This document shows, piece after piece, positions 1 through 9,371 of a stretch of DNA of 64,000 bases (position 1 is the stretch's first letter; the number at the start of each line of letters is the position of its first letter). The notes under the pieces were generated by a model, which saw only the letters and a program-made list of their open reading frames with translations, searched no databases and was not told the DNA's origin. A program made the translations under genes and the position numbers. The DNA is from an uncultured Alphaproteobacteria bacterium (GTDB lineage: Bacteria; Pseudomonadota; Alphaproteobacteria; MPNO01; UBA2964), in assembly GCA_943787225.1 (NCBI GenBank), contig CALSLP010000001.1, positions 248,001 to 312,000 of the forward strand. Reading direction: 5' to 3'.

Positions 1-68
1 GCGCCGTTGATCTGATCCGTACCGTGCGTGGCGCGGGCTACGCCATCGACGAACAACAAAGCATTTAA
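1..68 (+). CDS. C-terminal end of an OmpR-family response regulator (5' truncated)
   Basis: The reading frame begins at base 3 and ends with TAA at 66-68. The 21 visible residues include IRTVRGAGYAI, which matches the last beta-hairpin (wing) of OmpR/PhoB-type winged-helix DNA-binding domains. The start and receiver domain lie outside the window. The next gene starts 111 bases downstream. The family assignment rests on this short motif only. Confidence 0.6.
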   Translation, partial: AVDLIRTVRGAGYAIDEQQSI

Positions 69-179
69 ATTTTGTCATTGCTGAGGACGTCACTTGCCGG
101 AAGGGGGTAACGTCATGTCAAATTATCGAATATAAGCTACGTCTCGCACATTCACCCTGTTACCGCTGGAATAGAATCT

Positions 180-1301
180 ATGACCGCTAACCGCTACCAA
201 ATGTACAACGACAACGCCTTCAAACTGGGGCTGTTTGGCGCCAATTGCTCGTCCGGGCGCGCTATCAACAAATTGCCCGAGCGTTGGCTCGCCGATTGGG
301 ATAGCTGTGAAAAAATGGCCAAGCTGGCGGATGCAGGGGGTATCGATTTCATCCTGCCGATTGGGCGCTGGAAAGGTTATGGCGGCGAGACCGATTTTCA
401 GGGAACGACATTTGAGACCATAACCTGGGCGACAGGGCTTCTCGCCCATACAAAAAAAATTACGGTTTTTGGCACGGTGCATGCGCCGCTGTTCAATCCG
501 ATGGTTGCCGCCAAGCAAATCGTGACAGCCGATCATGTCGGGCACGGGCGCTTTGGGCTGAACATTGTTGTGGGCTGGAATGAACCCGAATTCCAGATGT
601 CTGGTATCCAGCAGCGCGAACATGGCGACCGCTATGAATATGCAGAAGAATGGATATCCGTGATCAAACGGATGTGGAATGACAAAGAGCCGTTTGATTA
701 TGACGAAGATTTTCTTCATATGAAAAATGTCGTCGCCAAACCAAAATTACACGCCGATTCCTCGCCGCTCATCATCAACGCCGGCCAGTCTGCAACCGGG
801 CGGGCGTTTGCTCTGCGCCATTGCCACGCCTTTTTCACGAATTTTCGCGAGGCTGATGTCAAAAAATCTGCAGAATTTGTCGCGCAATTCAAAGCCGATG
901 CCAAAGCCCTTGGCCGCGAGGCCAATGTCTATACCCAGGGCCATGTTGTGTGCCGCCCGACCCGCAAGGAAGCGGAGGATTACTTCCATTACCTGACGAC
1001 CGAGGGCGTCGACTTCGAAGCCATTGAAGGGGTTCTTCAGCTCAAGAATATTACGCGCGCCAACACGCCGGATTACGATGAGTATGTGCGGCAATTACCG
1101 CCCAAGAATGTTGGCTATCCGATTATCGGCTCACCAGACGATGTCACCGAAAAGTTTGCGCGGATGCACGCTGCCGGCCTTTCCGGGATCGCCTTTTCTC
1201 TGGTGAACTATGTTGATGAATTGCCGTTGATAACCGACGAAGTCGTTCCGAGACTAAGAAATCTCGGGCTCAAGACACCGCCAATGCAAAACGCTGAATA
1301 A
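180..1301 (+). CDS. LLM-class flavin-dependent monooxygenase (luciferase-like)
   Basis: A 373-residue protein of the bacterial luciferase-like superfamily, which uses reduced FMN and O2 to oxidise small organic or organosulfur substrates. The TIM-barrel signatures are visible: DFILPIGRWKGYGG near residue 58, a VFGTVHAPLFNP strand near 96, and GRFGLNIVVGWNEPEF near 122. The N-terminal pattern resembles the RutA, alkanesulfonate and dimethyl-sulfone monooxygenase branch, but the substrate cannot be read from sequence. ATG 180 is used; an in-frame ATG at 201 is an alternative. The stop is next to the start of the following small gene, and a Rieske oxygenase comes after that, so the three probably form one catabolic transcription unit. 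Confidence 0.85.
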   Translation: MTANRYQMYNDNAFKLGLFGANCSSGRAINKLPERWLADWDSCEKMAKLADAGGIDFILPIGRWKGYGGETDFQGTTFETITWATGLLAHTKKITVFGTVHAPLFNPMVAAKQIVTADHVGHGRFGLNIVVGWNEPEFQMSGIQQREHGDRYEYAEEWISVIKRMWNDKEPFDYDEDFLHMKNVVAKPKLHADSSPLIINAGQSATGRAFALRHCHAFFTNFREADVKKSAEFVAQFKADAKALGREANVYTQGHVVCRPTRKEAEDYFHYLTTEGVDFEAIEGVLQLKNITRANTPDYDEYVRQLPPKNVGYPIIGSPDDVTEKFARMHAAGLSGIAFSLVNYVDELPLITDEVVPRLRNLGLKTPPMQNAE

Positions 1302-1309
1302 GGAGTTTG

Positions 1310-1681
1310 GTGTGGGAAAAAAAAGTCCTCCTGGTGGGGTGGCACCCAAGCGCCGTGAACTACGACAAGTGGCCTGGCCTGACGCCGGAAAAGCTGGAAG
1401 CAGGATTGAAAGCCGATGAGTCCAATCTAAATGATCTCGGATACGAAGCGACGCTCGGCTTTATTTATGATAGCGAAACAGGGGTAGCGGCGCTCGCTGA
1501 AACGCTGCAAGAAACGTCTTTCGATGTCGTCCTGATCGGTGCGGGTGTCCGACGCGACGACGACCACTTTCTAGTGTTCGAGCAACTGGTCAACATTATC
1601 CACGAATTTGCGCCGCAAGCGCGCATCGCGTTCAATACCGGTCCCACGGATTCCGCTGCCGCTGTACAACGCTGGGCGTAA
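1310..1681 (+). CDS. Conserved hypothetical protein, about 123 residues
   Basis: A small soluble protein that I do not recognise. It has an alternating beta/alpha pattern, with strands at KVLLVGWHP near the N-terminus, a central EATLGFIYDS and DVVLIGAGVR, compatible with a Rossmann or receiver-like fold. There is no signal peptide or membrane segment. The GTG start at 1310 is chosen because AAGGAG lies just upstream, overlapping the stop of the monooxygenase; TTG 1307 is also possible. The tight coupling suggests a joint role with that monooxygenase and perhaps the Rieske oxygenase downstream. No catalytic residues can be assigned. Confidence 0.6.
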   Translation: MWEKKVLLVGWHPSAVNYDKWPGLTPEKLEAGLKADESNLNDLGYEATLGFIYDSETGVAALAETLQETSFDVVLIGAGVRRDDDHFLVFEQLVNIIHEFAPQARIAFNTGPTDSAAAVQRWA

Positions 1682-1767
1682 ACCGCAATCCAATTCACAC
1701 CACGCCACATTGACGGGCTCGACGATCCTCCCCTACTCTTAACCGAGACAAAGAGACAGGGCAGATC

Positions 1768-2805
1768 ATGGTCGAGACGACAACATTTCTTAAAAACCGC
1801 TGGTATGTCGCGGCACTAACAACCGAAGTTGATGACACGCCCTTGGCCCGCACCATCGCAGGCCAGAAAACCGTCCTGTTCCGCGATACCAAAGGCGAGA
1901 TTGTCGCCCTAGAAGATCGCTGCGCTCATCGTCAGGCTCCCTTGTCATTGGGCGAAGTGGTCGGCGACAATATCCAATGCGGCTATCACGGGCTGACCTT
2001 TGATCGCAGCGGCAGCTGTGTCCGCGTGCCGAGCCAAAAACTGATACCGCCCGGCGCCTGCGTGCGCGCCTATCCGATAGCCGAGAAACAGGGTTTCATC
2101 CATCTATGGACTGGCGACCGAGAGCCCCCATTAGAAGAGACCCCGTTTGATTTTCCGTTCGCGGCAATGGACAGCCTCAATGCCCGTTACGCCGCGCTCA
2201 GTGGAAAATTCGATTACCGGCTGCTGATCGATAATCTGATGGATCTCACCCATCTTGGCTTTACCCACAAGAACACCATTGGCACTGGTGAGGTCGCTGA
2301 CTCCGGCAAGGCAAAATCCGAGCGCCAGGGCGACCGGGTCATCGTCACACGGGAGATGGAAAATATCGCCCCCGCCCCGACCCATGTTGAGGTGACCGGC
2401 TATAGCGGCAATGTCGATCGCTGGCAGATTATTGAATTTATCCCGCCCTGCTTTATCTCGCTACAGGTCGGCAACGCCAAGCACGGCACCGGTGGCTTTA
2501 ATGCCGACCCGGCGGATAAGCTGATTAACCGGCGGACGCTCCATATCGCAACGCCGGAAACCGAAGACACCACGCATTACTTCTGGGTCAGCACCTACCC
2601 CTCGGACTCAATGACTCCCGAGCAGGAACAGATCATCTATGACCGCACGCTCGAAGTCCTGGACGAAGATGTTCGCATGATCGAGGGCCAACAGACACGC
2701 TATGATCCTGACTTCGCGATGATCGATATCAGCGAGGACGCCGGACAGCTCGCCATGCGGGGGACACTGGAACGGCTGATTAAGGAAGAGCAGGCTCACC
2801 CGTAA
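1768..2805 (+). CDS. Rieske [2Fe-2S] oxygenase, VanA-like
   Basis: A 345-residue oxygenase component of the aromatic-ring or O-demethylating type. The Rieske cluster ligands are C52-x-H54 and C71-x2-H74 (CAHR and CGYHG). The mononuclear iron site has the expected N156, D159, H162 and H167 in DNLMDLTHLGFTH. Such enzymes hydroxylate or demethylate substrates at a non-haem iron fed by a separate reductase. No reductase gene is next to it, so electrons must come from elsewhere. The closest family by layout is vanillate O-demethylase oxygenase, but the real substrate is unknown. A second homologue sits at 25405-26427. Confidence 0.88.
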   Translation: MVETTTFLKNRWYVAALTTEVDDTPLARTIAGQKTVLFRDTKGEIVALEDRCAHRQAPLSLGEVVGDNIQCGYHGLTFDRSGSCVRVPSQKLIPPGACVRAYPIAEKQGFIHLWTGDREPPLEETPFDFPFAAMDSLNARYAALSGKFDYRLLIDNLMDLTHLGFTHKNTIGTGEVADSGKAKSERQGDRVIVTREMENIAPAPTHVEVTGYSGNVDRWQIIEFIPPCFISLQVGNAKHGTGGFNADPADKLINRRTLHIATPETEDTTHYFWVSTYPSDSMTPEQEQIIYDRTLEVLDEDVRMIEGQQTRYDPDFAMIDISEDAGQLAMRGTLERLIKEEQAHP

Positions 2806-3198
2806 CCGGGACCTCCCAGACGGAAACGCAGACCTAATGCCAGGGCCTTCTGCGGTTTCATCACCGACGAATTCAGGAAGTCACTCTACCAAGGGGTTAC
2901 AAAATTACGTCCGTTATTGAGGGTGGAGCGGACGCGTCTCGATTTAGCCTTGGAGTCCGTTGATAGCCAGAAGCGGACGTTCATTAGTGAATAACCGGGC
3001 AGGCTCCTACGCCGAGCCGCCATACAACCCCGCAGACCATCTACCAATCGCAATATTCGATATTCCAAGTGTCCTCAGGCCGGTCTGGAATTTGCCGGAA
3101 ATGATCTTCTATGGAACGATACGCTACGGCTACGTTTCTTAGAATATCAACTACGGGCTGCAATAATGAAAAAAATAAAAACATTACAGGAGAGGGAT
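2806..3198. other. Intergenic region with one copy of the 54-nt repeat
   Basis: 393 bases without a convincing gene. It holds a minus-strand copy of the dispersed repeat (2927-2980), with a further CGTCC/GGACG word pair just to its left. A weak GG-N10-GC pattern at 3081-3096 could be a poor sigma-54 site for the surface-protein gene downstream, but too few positions match to call it. The final part is AT-rich and ends in a strong ribosome binding site (AGGAGAGGG, 3188-3196). Confidence 0.6.
2927..2980 (-). repeat. Dispersed 54-nt intergenic repeat, copy 1
   Basis: Read on the minus strand, it starts with ACGTCCGCTTC, has CGGACT near position 21 and ends with GTCCGCT. The same spacing and length recur at 4700-4753 and 60797-60850. 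This copy lies upstream of the double-domain surface-protein gene. Confidence 0.55.
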
Positions 3199-4632
3199 AT
3201 GAAAAACATCAAATCAATCGTCACGGGACTCTATATGGGCATCGCCGCATTCACTTGTGCTTTCTCGGTAAATGCGGACCAAATTATCAATTTAAAGAGC
3301 GGCAATGGTGCTGTTGGTGGTGCCGATGGTCAGATAACATTTCTTGGCGGACCAGCGGACACAGCCTTCGGCACCGCCTTTACACCGGCGGATTTTACTG
3401 CCGCGAGTAGTGGGAGCGCCGCGTCAATTGTGGCGCCTATTCCCGGCTGGTTGCTGCCAACAGCATTCACGCCAGACCCTACGGCGCAGTGGATATCGGA
3501 CAATCCTTCAGGAGCCACCTCATCAGGCTCTAGCGCTCTCTATGCGATAGATTTTACGATCACTGATCCGACGATTGCGTCCGCGAGCATTGATTTCAAC
3601 TTCGCCGTCGACAATCTTCTAGGCACTGGTCCCAATCAGGGCCTTTATTTAAACGGCACCGCCTTGTCCGGGGTTACCGGAGGAGGCTTCTTTACAAGTG
3701 TATTTAACATTCAGCGATTTGATATCGCCCCTTTATTGGTGACCGGAACCAACACTCTTTTCATTAATTTGACGGATGTTGGTGGTGGCAGTGGATTGAT
3801 TTTCAGCGCCACCATCTCTGTTGACGATGGGATCGCGAGCGTAAATGCGCCGGGCATGGGGCTAATTTTTCTGATGGGAGTCATCGGATTGGCCATTTGG
3901 CGAAAAAAACCTGCCGGACATATCGCCAGCATATTGGGCGCCCTTATGTCGATAGTTCTTTTATCCTCCGCGCACACCGCGAAGGCGGCGGTGCTACTGC
4001 ACGAATACACGTTCGACGGGGCTGGCGTGATCGACAATGTCGGCGGTCAGAACGGAACCCTTGTCAATGGTGCGACAGTATCCGGGGGCGTGCTCTCCCT
4101 CAACGGTGCTTCTCAATTTGCTGAGTTTGGTACCAAGCTTATCCCTGGCGGCGCGGGCGGTTTTTCCATAACGATGGACGCCAAGGAGACGGCGCCGTCC
4201 GGCACATTTGTGGAGCTGATCTCCCAGGGCTTTGCCTTCGCACCGGGCTTTTATCTCGGTCATGACGCGGCAGGCAATTTCCGTTTCGGCGACCAAATTA
4301 ACAGCACCAGCGTAGCCTACCCCACCGATAACGCCGAGCATGCTTTTGCTCTAACCAGCGGTATTTCTGGTACGATTTTCTATATTGACAGTTCAGTCGT
4401 ATTCACCTCTGCGACGCAGTTATTGATGCCCACCGGCGGCACCAATACGAGACTGGGGGCCCAGTACGACTCCTTTGGCGAGTATTTCAACGGCACGATT
4501 GACAATGTTCGCATCTATGACGGTGTGCTGACAGCCAGTGAGGTCACCGGCGTGCCGACACCAGCCACCATGGCCCTGTTTGTTGTTGGCCTCGTCGGCC
4601 TCGGCGTTGCAAGACGGATGCGTGGTGTTTGA
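3199..4632 (+). CDS. Double-domain exported protein with two PEP-CTERM-like anchor segments and a LamG-like domain
   Basis: 477 residues from ATG 3199, chosen because AGGAGAGGG lies at 3188-3196; an ATG 33 bases upstream lacks a good site. Residues 1-26 form a signal peptide (cut after VNA). Domain A spans about 27-215. Residues 217-237 look like a C-terminal sorting signal: APG, a hydrophobic stretch, then WRKK. Translation does not stop there. It runs through a second hydrophobic, signal-peptide-like segment (241-263, ending AKA) into a LamG/concanavalin-like domain B that ends with DNVRIYDG. The true C-terminus has VPTPAT, a hydrophobic helix and RRMRG. It looks like two surface proteins joined in frame. 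No exosortase is visible in the window. Confidence 0.7.
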   Translation: MKNIKSIVTGLYMGIAAFTCAFSVNADQIINLKSGNGAVGGADGQITFLGGPADTAFGTAFTPADFTAASSGSAASIVAPIPGWLLPTAFTPDPTAQWISDNPSGATSSGSSALYAIDFTITDPTIASASIDFNFAVDNLLGTGPNQGLYLNGTALSGVTGGGFFTSVFNIQRFDIAPLLVTGTNTLFINLTDVGGGSGLIFSATISVDDGIASVNAPGMGLIFLMGVIGLAIWRKKPAGHIASILGALMSIVLLSSAHTAKAAVLLHEYTFDGAGVIDNVGGQNGTLVNGATVSGGVLSLNGASQFAEFGTKLIPGGAGGFSITMDAKETAPSGTFVELISQGFAFAPGFYLGHDAAGNFRFGDQINSTSVAYPTDNAEHAFALTSGISGTIFYIDSSVVFTSATQLLMPTGGTNTRLGAQYDSFGEYFNGTIDNVRIYDGVLTASEVTGVPTPATMALFVVGLVGLGVARRMRGV

Positions 4633-4932
4633 CGACTTGCCAGGCAAGTACGTTTAACAACGACACCTCTTTAAACAGGACGCCGTCTTCAAATACGAAA
4701 TGTCTGCTTCGGGTCAGTAACGGACTCTTGCGGACCAAGGTTTAATGTCTGCTAACACAGCCTAAGCAGACGCCCTCACCCCCTATTTCCCTCCTTTCAA
4801 GTTTTTTTGACGCAACCGCCACTCGGTTCTTGCACTGCCCCGCCGAGTCGTGGAAAACATCGCACCATACAGCATCGGCCCTCACCCCTTCGCTCGCCTA
4901 AATACTGGCAAGCGCGGCAAAAAGTTTGAGAC
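4633..4932. other. Intergenic region before carB
   Basis: 300 bases between the surface-protein gene and carB. It contains repeat copy 2 (4700-4753), then pyrimidine-rich sequence with no clear hairpin or ORF. No strong terminator or promoter could be recognised by eye. Confidence 0.5.
4700..4753 (+). repeat. Dispersed 54-nt intergenic repeat, copy 2
   Basis: Begins ATGTCTGCTTCGGGT, has ACGGACTC in the middle and ends TGTCTGCT. It has the same length and end words as copies 1 and 3. It sits 67 bases after the stop of a PEP-CTERM-like gene; copy 3 has the same position relative to the other such gene. Confidence 0.6.
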
Positions 4933-7900
4933 ATGCCTAAACGTACAGATATCAACAGCATCCTGATCATTGGCGCGGGACCGATCGTTATCGGCCAAGC
5001 CTGTGAGTTTGATTATTCCGGCACCCAGGCCTGCGAAGCGCTCAAGGCCGAGGGATACCGGATCATTCTGGTGAATTCCAACCCGGCGACGATTATGACC
5101 GACCCGGATTTGGCACACGCGACCTATATCGAGCCGATCACACCGGAATTCGTTGCGAAGGTAATCGAGAAAGAACGGCCCGATGCCCTACTGCCAACGA
5201 TGGGCGGCCAGACTGGGCTCAACACCGCGCTCGCTTTGGCGCAGGATGGTACGCTGGATAAATTTGGTGTCGAGCTGATCGGTGCCAGCATGGATGCGAT
5301 CGACAAGGCCGAAGATCGCGAGCGCTTCAAAGAAGCGATGGAGAAGATTGGCCTGGAATGCGCCAAAGGGCTGGTCGCGACCACGATGGAACAAGCCTGG
5401 GAAGCCTTCGAGATGACAGGCCTCCCCGCCATCATCCGGCCCTCTTTTACGCTCGGCGGTTCCGGTGGCGGCATTGCCTATAACAAGGAACAGTTCCGCG
5501 ACATCGTGCGCGGTGGCTTCGATGCCTCCCCCTCCCATTCAGTACTGATTGAAGAGTCTGTTCTCGGCTGGAAAGAGTTCGAGATGGAGGTCGTGCGCGA
5601 CAGCGCCGATAACTGCATCATCATCTGCTCCATTGAAAACGTTGATCCGATGGGCATCCATACCGGTGATTCCATCACCGTCGCCCCGGCCCTGACGCTG
5701 ACGGACAAAGAATACCAGATCATGCGCAACGCCTCGCTGGCTGTCCTGCGCGAGATTGGTGTCGAGACCGGTGGCTCAAACGTCCAGTTCGCCGTAAATC
5801 CCAAAGATGGCCGGATGGTCATTATTGAAATGAACCCCCGGGTCTCGCGCTCCTCAGCCCTGGCATCGAAAGCAACCGGCTTTCCGATTGCCAGAGTCGC
5901 CGCCAAGCTCGCCGTCGGGTACACGCTGGACGAGCTGGACAACGACATCACCGGCGTCACCCCTGCCTCCTTCGAGCCGACCATCGACTATGTGGTCACC
6001 AAGATTCCGCGCTTCACCTTTGAGAAATTCCCCGAGGCCGAAGCCCTGCTTTCAACCTCCATGAAATCGGTTGGTGAAGCGATGGCGGTGGGCCGCAACT
6101 TTACCGAATCCCTGCAAAAGGCATTGCGGTCAATGGAGACCGGGCTGAACGGTCTGAACGAAGTTGAGATCCCACGGCCTGAAGAGTCCGAGCCGCTGGA
6201 TGACGACGCGGTCCGGGCGGCACTGGCCGTTCCATCACCCGACCGTCTTCTGGTCGTCGCCCAGGCTTTCCGCCACGGGCTGGAGCTCGAAGATATTGCC
6301 CGCGCCTGCCATTTTGACCCATGGTTCCTGGCGCAAATTCGCGACATCGTTTCCGAAGAACAAGCGATCAAGGCCAACGGTCTGCCAACAAGTCCTGAAG
6401 AGATGATGCGGCTTAAATCTCTGGGCTTTTCGGATTCCCGACTCGCCGAACTTACTGAGAATGATGAGCTAGACGTCGCAGCGGCCCGGCGCGCCATGAA
6501 GGTGACACCGGTCTTCAAACGGATCGACACCTGTGCCGCCGAAATCCCCTCGACGACGCCCTATATGTATTCTGCCTATGAAGGCGACGGGTTAAACCCG
6601 CCAGAATGCGAAGCCGATCCCAGTGATCGTCAGAAAGTTATCATCCTCGGTGGCGGCCCAAACCGGATCGGCCAGGGCATCGAGTTTGATTATTGCTGCG
6701 TCCATGCTGTCTATGCGCTGCGCGAAGCTGGGTTCGAAGCGATTATGATCAACTGCAACCCGGAGACCGTCTCAACCGATTATGACACCTCCGACCGACT
6801 CTATTTCGAGCCATTAACGGCAGAGGATGTCATTGAGATTGTCCGCCGCGAACAAGACAACGGTACTGTCCTGGGTGTGATCCTTCAATTTGGAGGGCAA
6901 ACACCCCTGAAGCTTGCGGCGGCAATCGAAGCAGCCGATATACCTGTCCTCGGGACATCACCCGACGCCATTGATTTGGCCGAAGACCGTGAACGGTTTC
7001 AAAAATTGCTGCACGACCTCAAACTTCGCCAACCGGCGAACGGGATGGCGAGCAGCGAAGCCGAGGCGATGGAAATCATCGACCGCATTGGATACCCGGT
7101 CGTGATGCGGCCCTCCTACGTACTAGGCGGCCGTGGCATGGAAATCGTTTTTGGCGAAAGCGCGTTGCAGCGTTATCTGAAAGCGGCAAGCTGGGTGTCA
7201 AAAGACAACCCCGTTCTTCTCGACTCTTATCTGCGCGATGCCATTGAGGTTGATGTCGATGCGCTGGCGGATAAAGACGGCAACGCTCATGTTGCCGGCA
7301 TCATGGAACACATTGAAGAGGCCGGCATTCATTCCGGCGACTCGGCCTGCTCATTGCCACCCCATTCACTGCCGCCCGAGACCATCGCAGAAATTGAGCG
7401 TCAAACCATCGCGCTTGCCCGTGGGCTCAACGTTGTCGGGCTTATGAACGTTCAGTACGCCGTGAAAGGCAGCGACATTTATATTCTTGAGGTTAATCCG
7501 CGCGCGAGCCGCACCGTCCCGTTTGTCGCCAAGGCAACCGGTGTCCCGATTGCCAAGGCCGCCGCCCGCATCATGGCCGGTGAAACGCTCGCCCAGGTTC
7601 TGGAATCGTACCCCGTGCTCGGCGATGGAAATCATGTCGCCGTCAAGGAGGCCGTATTTCCTTTCACCCGATTTAGCGGCATCGACACCCTCTTGGGCCC
7701 GGAAATGAAATCGACCGGCGAAGTTATGGGGATAGATGTTGATTTCGCCCGCGCCTTCGCGAAATCTCAGCTTGGCGCCGGGCAGACAATTCCCACCGAG
7801 GGAACGGCCTTCCTATCGGTCAAAGATGCTGACAAGCCGGCAATGATTGCGCTCGCTCGGGAGCTGGCTGATATGGGGTTCGATCTGCTCGCAACAGAAG

Positions 7901-8202
7901 GAACGGCGCAGGCTCTCCAGAAAGCTGGACTGAAGGCCGAATCGATTAATAAGGTTATGCACGGTCAGCCGCATATCGTGGATGCTATGAAAGACGGTCG
8001 AGTCGATATCGTCTTTAACACCGCAGCCGGTGTTGCGGAGATCGCAGACAGCCGTAGCCTGCGGGAAACCGCCGTTATGAACAAGATTCCCTACTACACA
8101 ACGGTTGCCGGTGCCCGCGCGACAGTCGCAGCGATTGCCACGTTGCGCACAGGAACGCTTGAAGTCACGCCGCTACAGTCTTATCTTGGTATCTCGTTCT
8201 GA
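4933..8202 (+). CDS. carB: Carbamoyl-phosphate synthase large subunit
   Basis: 1089 residues, the full family length. CarB makes carbamoyl phosphate from bicarbonate, ammonia (from CarA glutaminase) and two ATP, for pyrimidine and arginine synthesis. Both halves carry the duplicated ATP-grasp synthetase unit: the N-terminal one opens with [20 protein letters not shown], and the second has the parallel [16 protein letters not shown] near residue 575. The last 150 or so residues form the MGS-like allosteric domain. The frame is intact over 3.3 kb. The small subunit carA, often just upstream, is not in the window. greA follows after a terminator-like hairpin. Confidence 0.98.
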   Translation: MPKRTDINSILIIGAGPIVIGQACEFDYSGTQACEALKAEGYRIILVNSNPATIMTDPDLAHATYIEPITPEFVAKVIEKERPDALLPTMGGQTGLNTALALAQDGTLDKFGVELIGASMDAIDKAEDRERFKEAMEKIGLECAKGLVATTMEQAWEAFEMTGLPAIIRPSFTLGGSGGGIAYNKEQFRDIVRGGFDASPSHSVLIEESVLGWKEFEMEVVRDSADNCIIICSIENVDPMGIHTGDSITVAPALTLTDKEYQIMRNASLAVLREIGVETGGSNVQFAVNPKDGRMVIIEMNPRVSRSSALASKATGFPIARVAAKLAVGYTLDELDNDITGVTPASFEPTIDYVVTKIPRFTFEKFPEAEALLSTSMKSVGEAMAVGRNFTESLQKALRSMETGLNGLNEVEIPRPEESEPLDDDAVRAALAVPSPDRLLVVAQAFRHGLELEDIARACHFDPWFLAQIRDIVSEEQAIKANGLPTSPEEMMRLKSLGFSDSRLAELTENDELDVAAARRAMKVTPVFKRIDTCAAEIPSTTPYMYSAYEGDGLNPPECEADPSDRQKVIILGGGPNRIGQGIEFDYCCVHAVYALREAGFEAIMINCNPETVSTDYDTSDRLYFEPLTAEDVIEIVRREQDNGTVLGVILQFGGQTPLKLAAAIEAADIPVLGTSPDAIDLAEDRERFQKLLHDLKLRQPANGMASSEAEAMEIIDRIGYPVVMRPSYVLGGRGMEIVFGESALQRYLKAASWVSKDNPVLLDSYLRDAIEVDVDALADKDGNAHVAGIMEHIEEAGIHSGDSACSLPPHSLPPETIAEIERQTIALARGLNVVGLMNVQYAVKGSDIYILEVNPRASRTVPFVAKATGVPIAKAAARIMAGETLAQVLESYPVLGDGNHVAVKEAVFPFTRFSGIDTLLGPEMKSTGEVMGIDVDFARAFAKSQLGAGQTIPTEGTAFLSVKDADKPAMIALARELADMGFDLLATEGTAQALQKAGLKAESINKVMHGQPHIVDAMKDGRVDIVFNTAAGVAEIADSRSLRETAVMNKIPYYTTVAGARATVAAIATLRTGTLEVTPLQSYLGISF

Positions 8203-8221
8203 GGAGAACTGACAAGACACC

Positions 8222-8267
8222 GCCTACAAGATTGATTGTAGGCTCGGCGTTTTTGTGCGTTTTTTTG
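8222..8267 (+). terminator. Rho-independent terminator after carB
   Basis: A perfect 8-bp stem, GCCTACAA paired with TTGTAGGC around a 6-nt loop (8222-8243), followed by two T-rich stretches (8250-8254 and 8261-8267). It lies between the carB stop and greA, so it probably ends or attenuates carB transcription. Confidence 0.65.
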
Positions 8268-8287
8268 TAAAAAAGAAAGGGTGAACC

Positions 8288-8761
8288 ATGGATAAGGTTC
8301 CCATGACATTGGATGGATATGAGCGGCTCGAAGAAGAGTTAAAGCGCCTCAAGTCAGTCGAGCGCCCCGCTATTATCAAAGCTATTGCCACAGCCCGCGA
8401 GCATGGTGATCTTTCTGAGAACGCGGAATATCACGCTGCGAAAGAACGCCAGTCGTTTAATGAAGGTCGTATCAGCGAGATTGAAAGCAGGATCGCCAAC
8501 GCAGACATTATCGATGTCTCAAAACTCTCCGGCAAAGTCGTTAAATTCGGTGCCAATGTGAAGCTGGCCGACGACGATACCGATGAGGAATCCAGCTATC
8601 AGATCGTTGGTGAACACGAGGCCGATATTAAAGAGGGCCGGCTATCAGTCACCTCTCCCCTCGCACGGGCGCTCATCAGCAAAACGGTCGGGGATGCAGT
8701 GGAAGTGGTTACGCCTGGGGGCAGCAAAGGCTACGAGATCATCGACGTACGTTTTAAATAA
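8288..8761 (+). CDS. greA: Transcription elongation factor GreA
   Basis: 157 residues, the usual GreA length. The N-terminal coiled coil carries the acidic tip in [15 protein letters not shown] that enters the RNA polymerase secondary channel and stimulates cleavage of backtracked RNA. The C-terminal FKBP-like domain ends with [20 protein letters not shown] sits upstream of ATG 8288. carB followed by greA is a common alphaproteobacterial order. The downstream Lrp gene is convergent. Confidence 0.97.
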   Translation: MDKVPMTLDGYERLEEELKRLKSVERPAIIKAIATAREHGDLSENAEYHAAKERQSFNEGRISEIESRIANADIIDVSKLSGKVVKFGANVKLADDDTDEESSYQIVGEHEADIKEGRLSVTSPLARALISKTVGDAVEVVTPGGSKGYEIIDVRFK

Positions 8762-8771
8762 TCTTCGTCGA

Positions 8772-9263
8772 TTACGCGGCAGAACTCCCCTCGACATCAA
8801 TCGGTACACCGGGACGATGGGTTCCTGTCCTAATAGCCAGTGCTGACTTTACAACGCTGACATTAGGCGCCGGGGTTAAGCGGCTGGTCAGAAATTTCTG
8901 GTACCTGTCCCAATCTGGGGCGACGATCTTGATCAGAAAGTCGGTTTCGCCTGCCAGCATGTGGCATTCACGAACCTCGGGCCAGCTCTGGACCAGTGCT
9001 TCAAACGCGACCAGATCGCTTTCCGCCTGGCTGTGCAGCCCGACATTGGCGAAGACTGTAACGCCAAAACCCAGGGCGGTCGGGTTAATATCGGCGTGGT
9101 ATCCGCGGATACAATCAGTTTGTTCAAGTGTACGAACACGCCGGAGACAGGGTGGTGGAGAAATGCCAACCCGCTTTGCCAGTTCAACATTTGTCATTCT
9201 GCCGTTATCCTGTAAGTCCCGCAGAATTTTGAGATCAATCCGATCAAGCTTAACCTGGACCAT
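8772..9263 (-). CDS. Lrp/AsnC-family transcriptional regulator
   Basis: 163 residues. An N-terminal helix-turn-helix (LDRIDLKILRDLQDNGR, then VGISPPPCLRRVRTLE) is followed by the RAM/AsnC effector domain, with ETDFLIKIVAPD near residue 108. Such proteins bind DNA as multimers and respond to amino acids. It is divergent from the ELM1-family gene, and the 108-bp AT-rich gap between them contains short imperfect palindromes that could be its operators. The target genes are unknown. Confidence 0.9.
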   Translation of the reverse strand: MVQVKLDRIDLKILRDLQDNGRMTNVELAKRVGISPPPCLRRVRTLEQTDCIRGYHADINPTALGFGVTVFANVGLHSQAESDLVAFEALVQSWPEVRECHMLAGETDFLIKIVAPDWDRYQKFLTSRLTPAPNVSVVKSALAIRTGTHRPGVPIDVEGSSAA

Positions 9264-9371
9264 TATTTGCCTCTCGTTCGAATTAAATTTCGTGTAATTA
9301 TATTATAAGTATGAGAAATTATATTTCAACGAAGCGCCGTTGGCGACCCTCACAAGACACCGGAAATCGTA

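Noticed and set aside
2886..3068. Small minus-strand frame overlapping repeat copy 1
   Set aside because: It is formed by the repeat itself, has no homologue-like motif and no ribosome binding site.
3081..3096. Possible sigma-54 promoter before the double-domain surface protein
   Set aside because: Only the GG and GC elements with right spacing and a few other bases match; too weak compared with the site at 59963.
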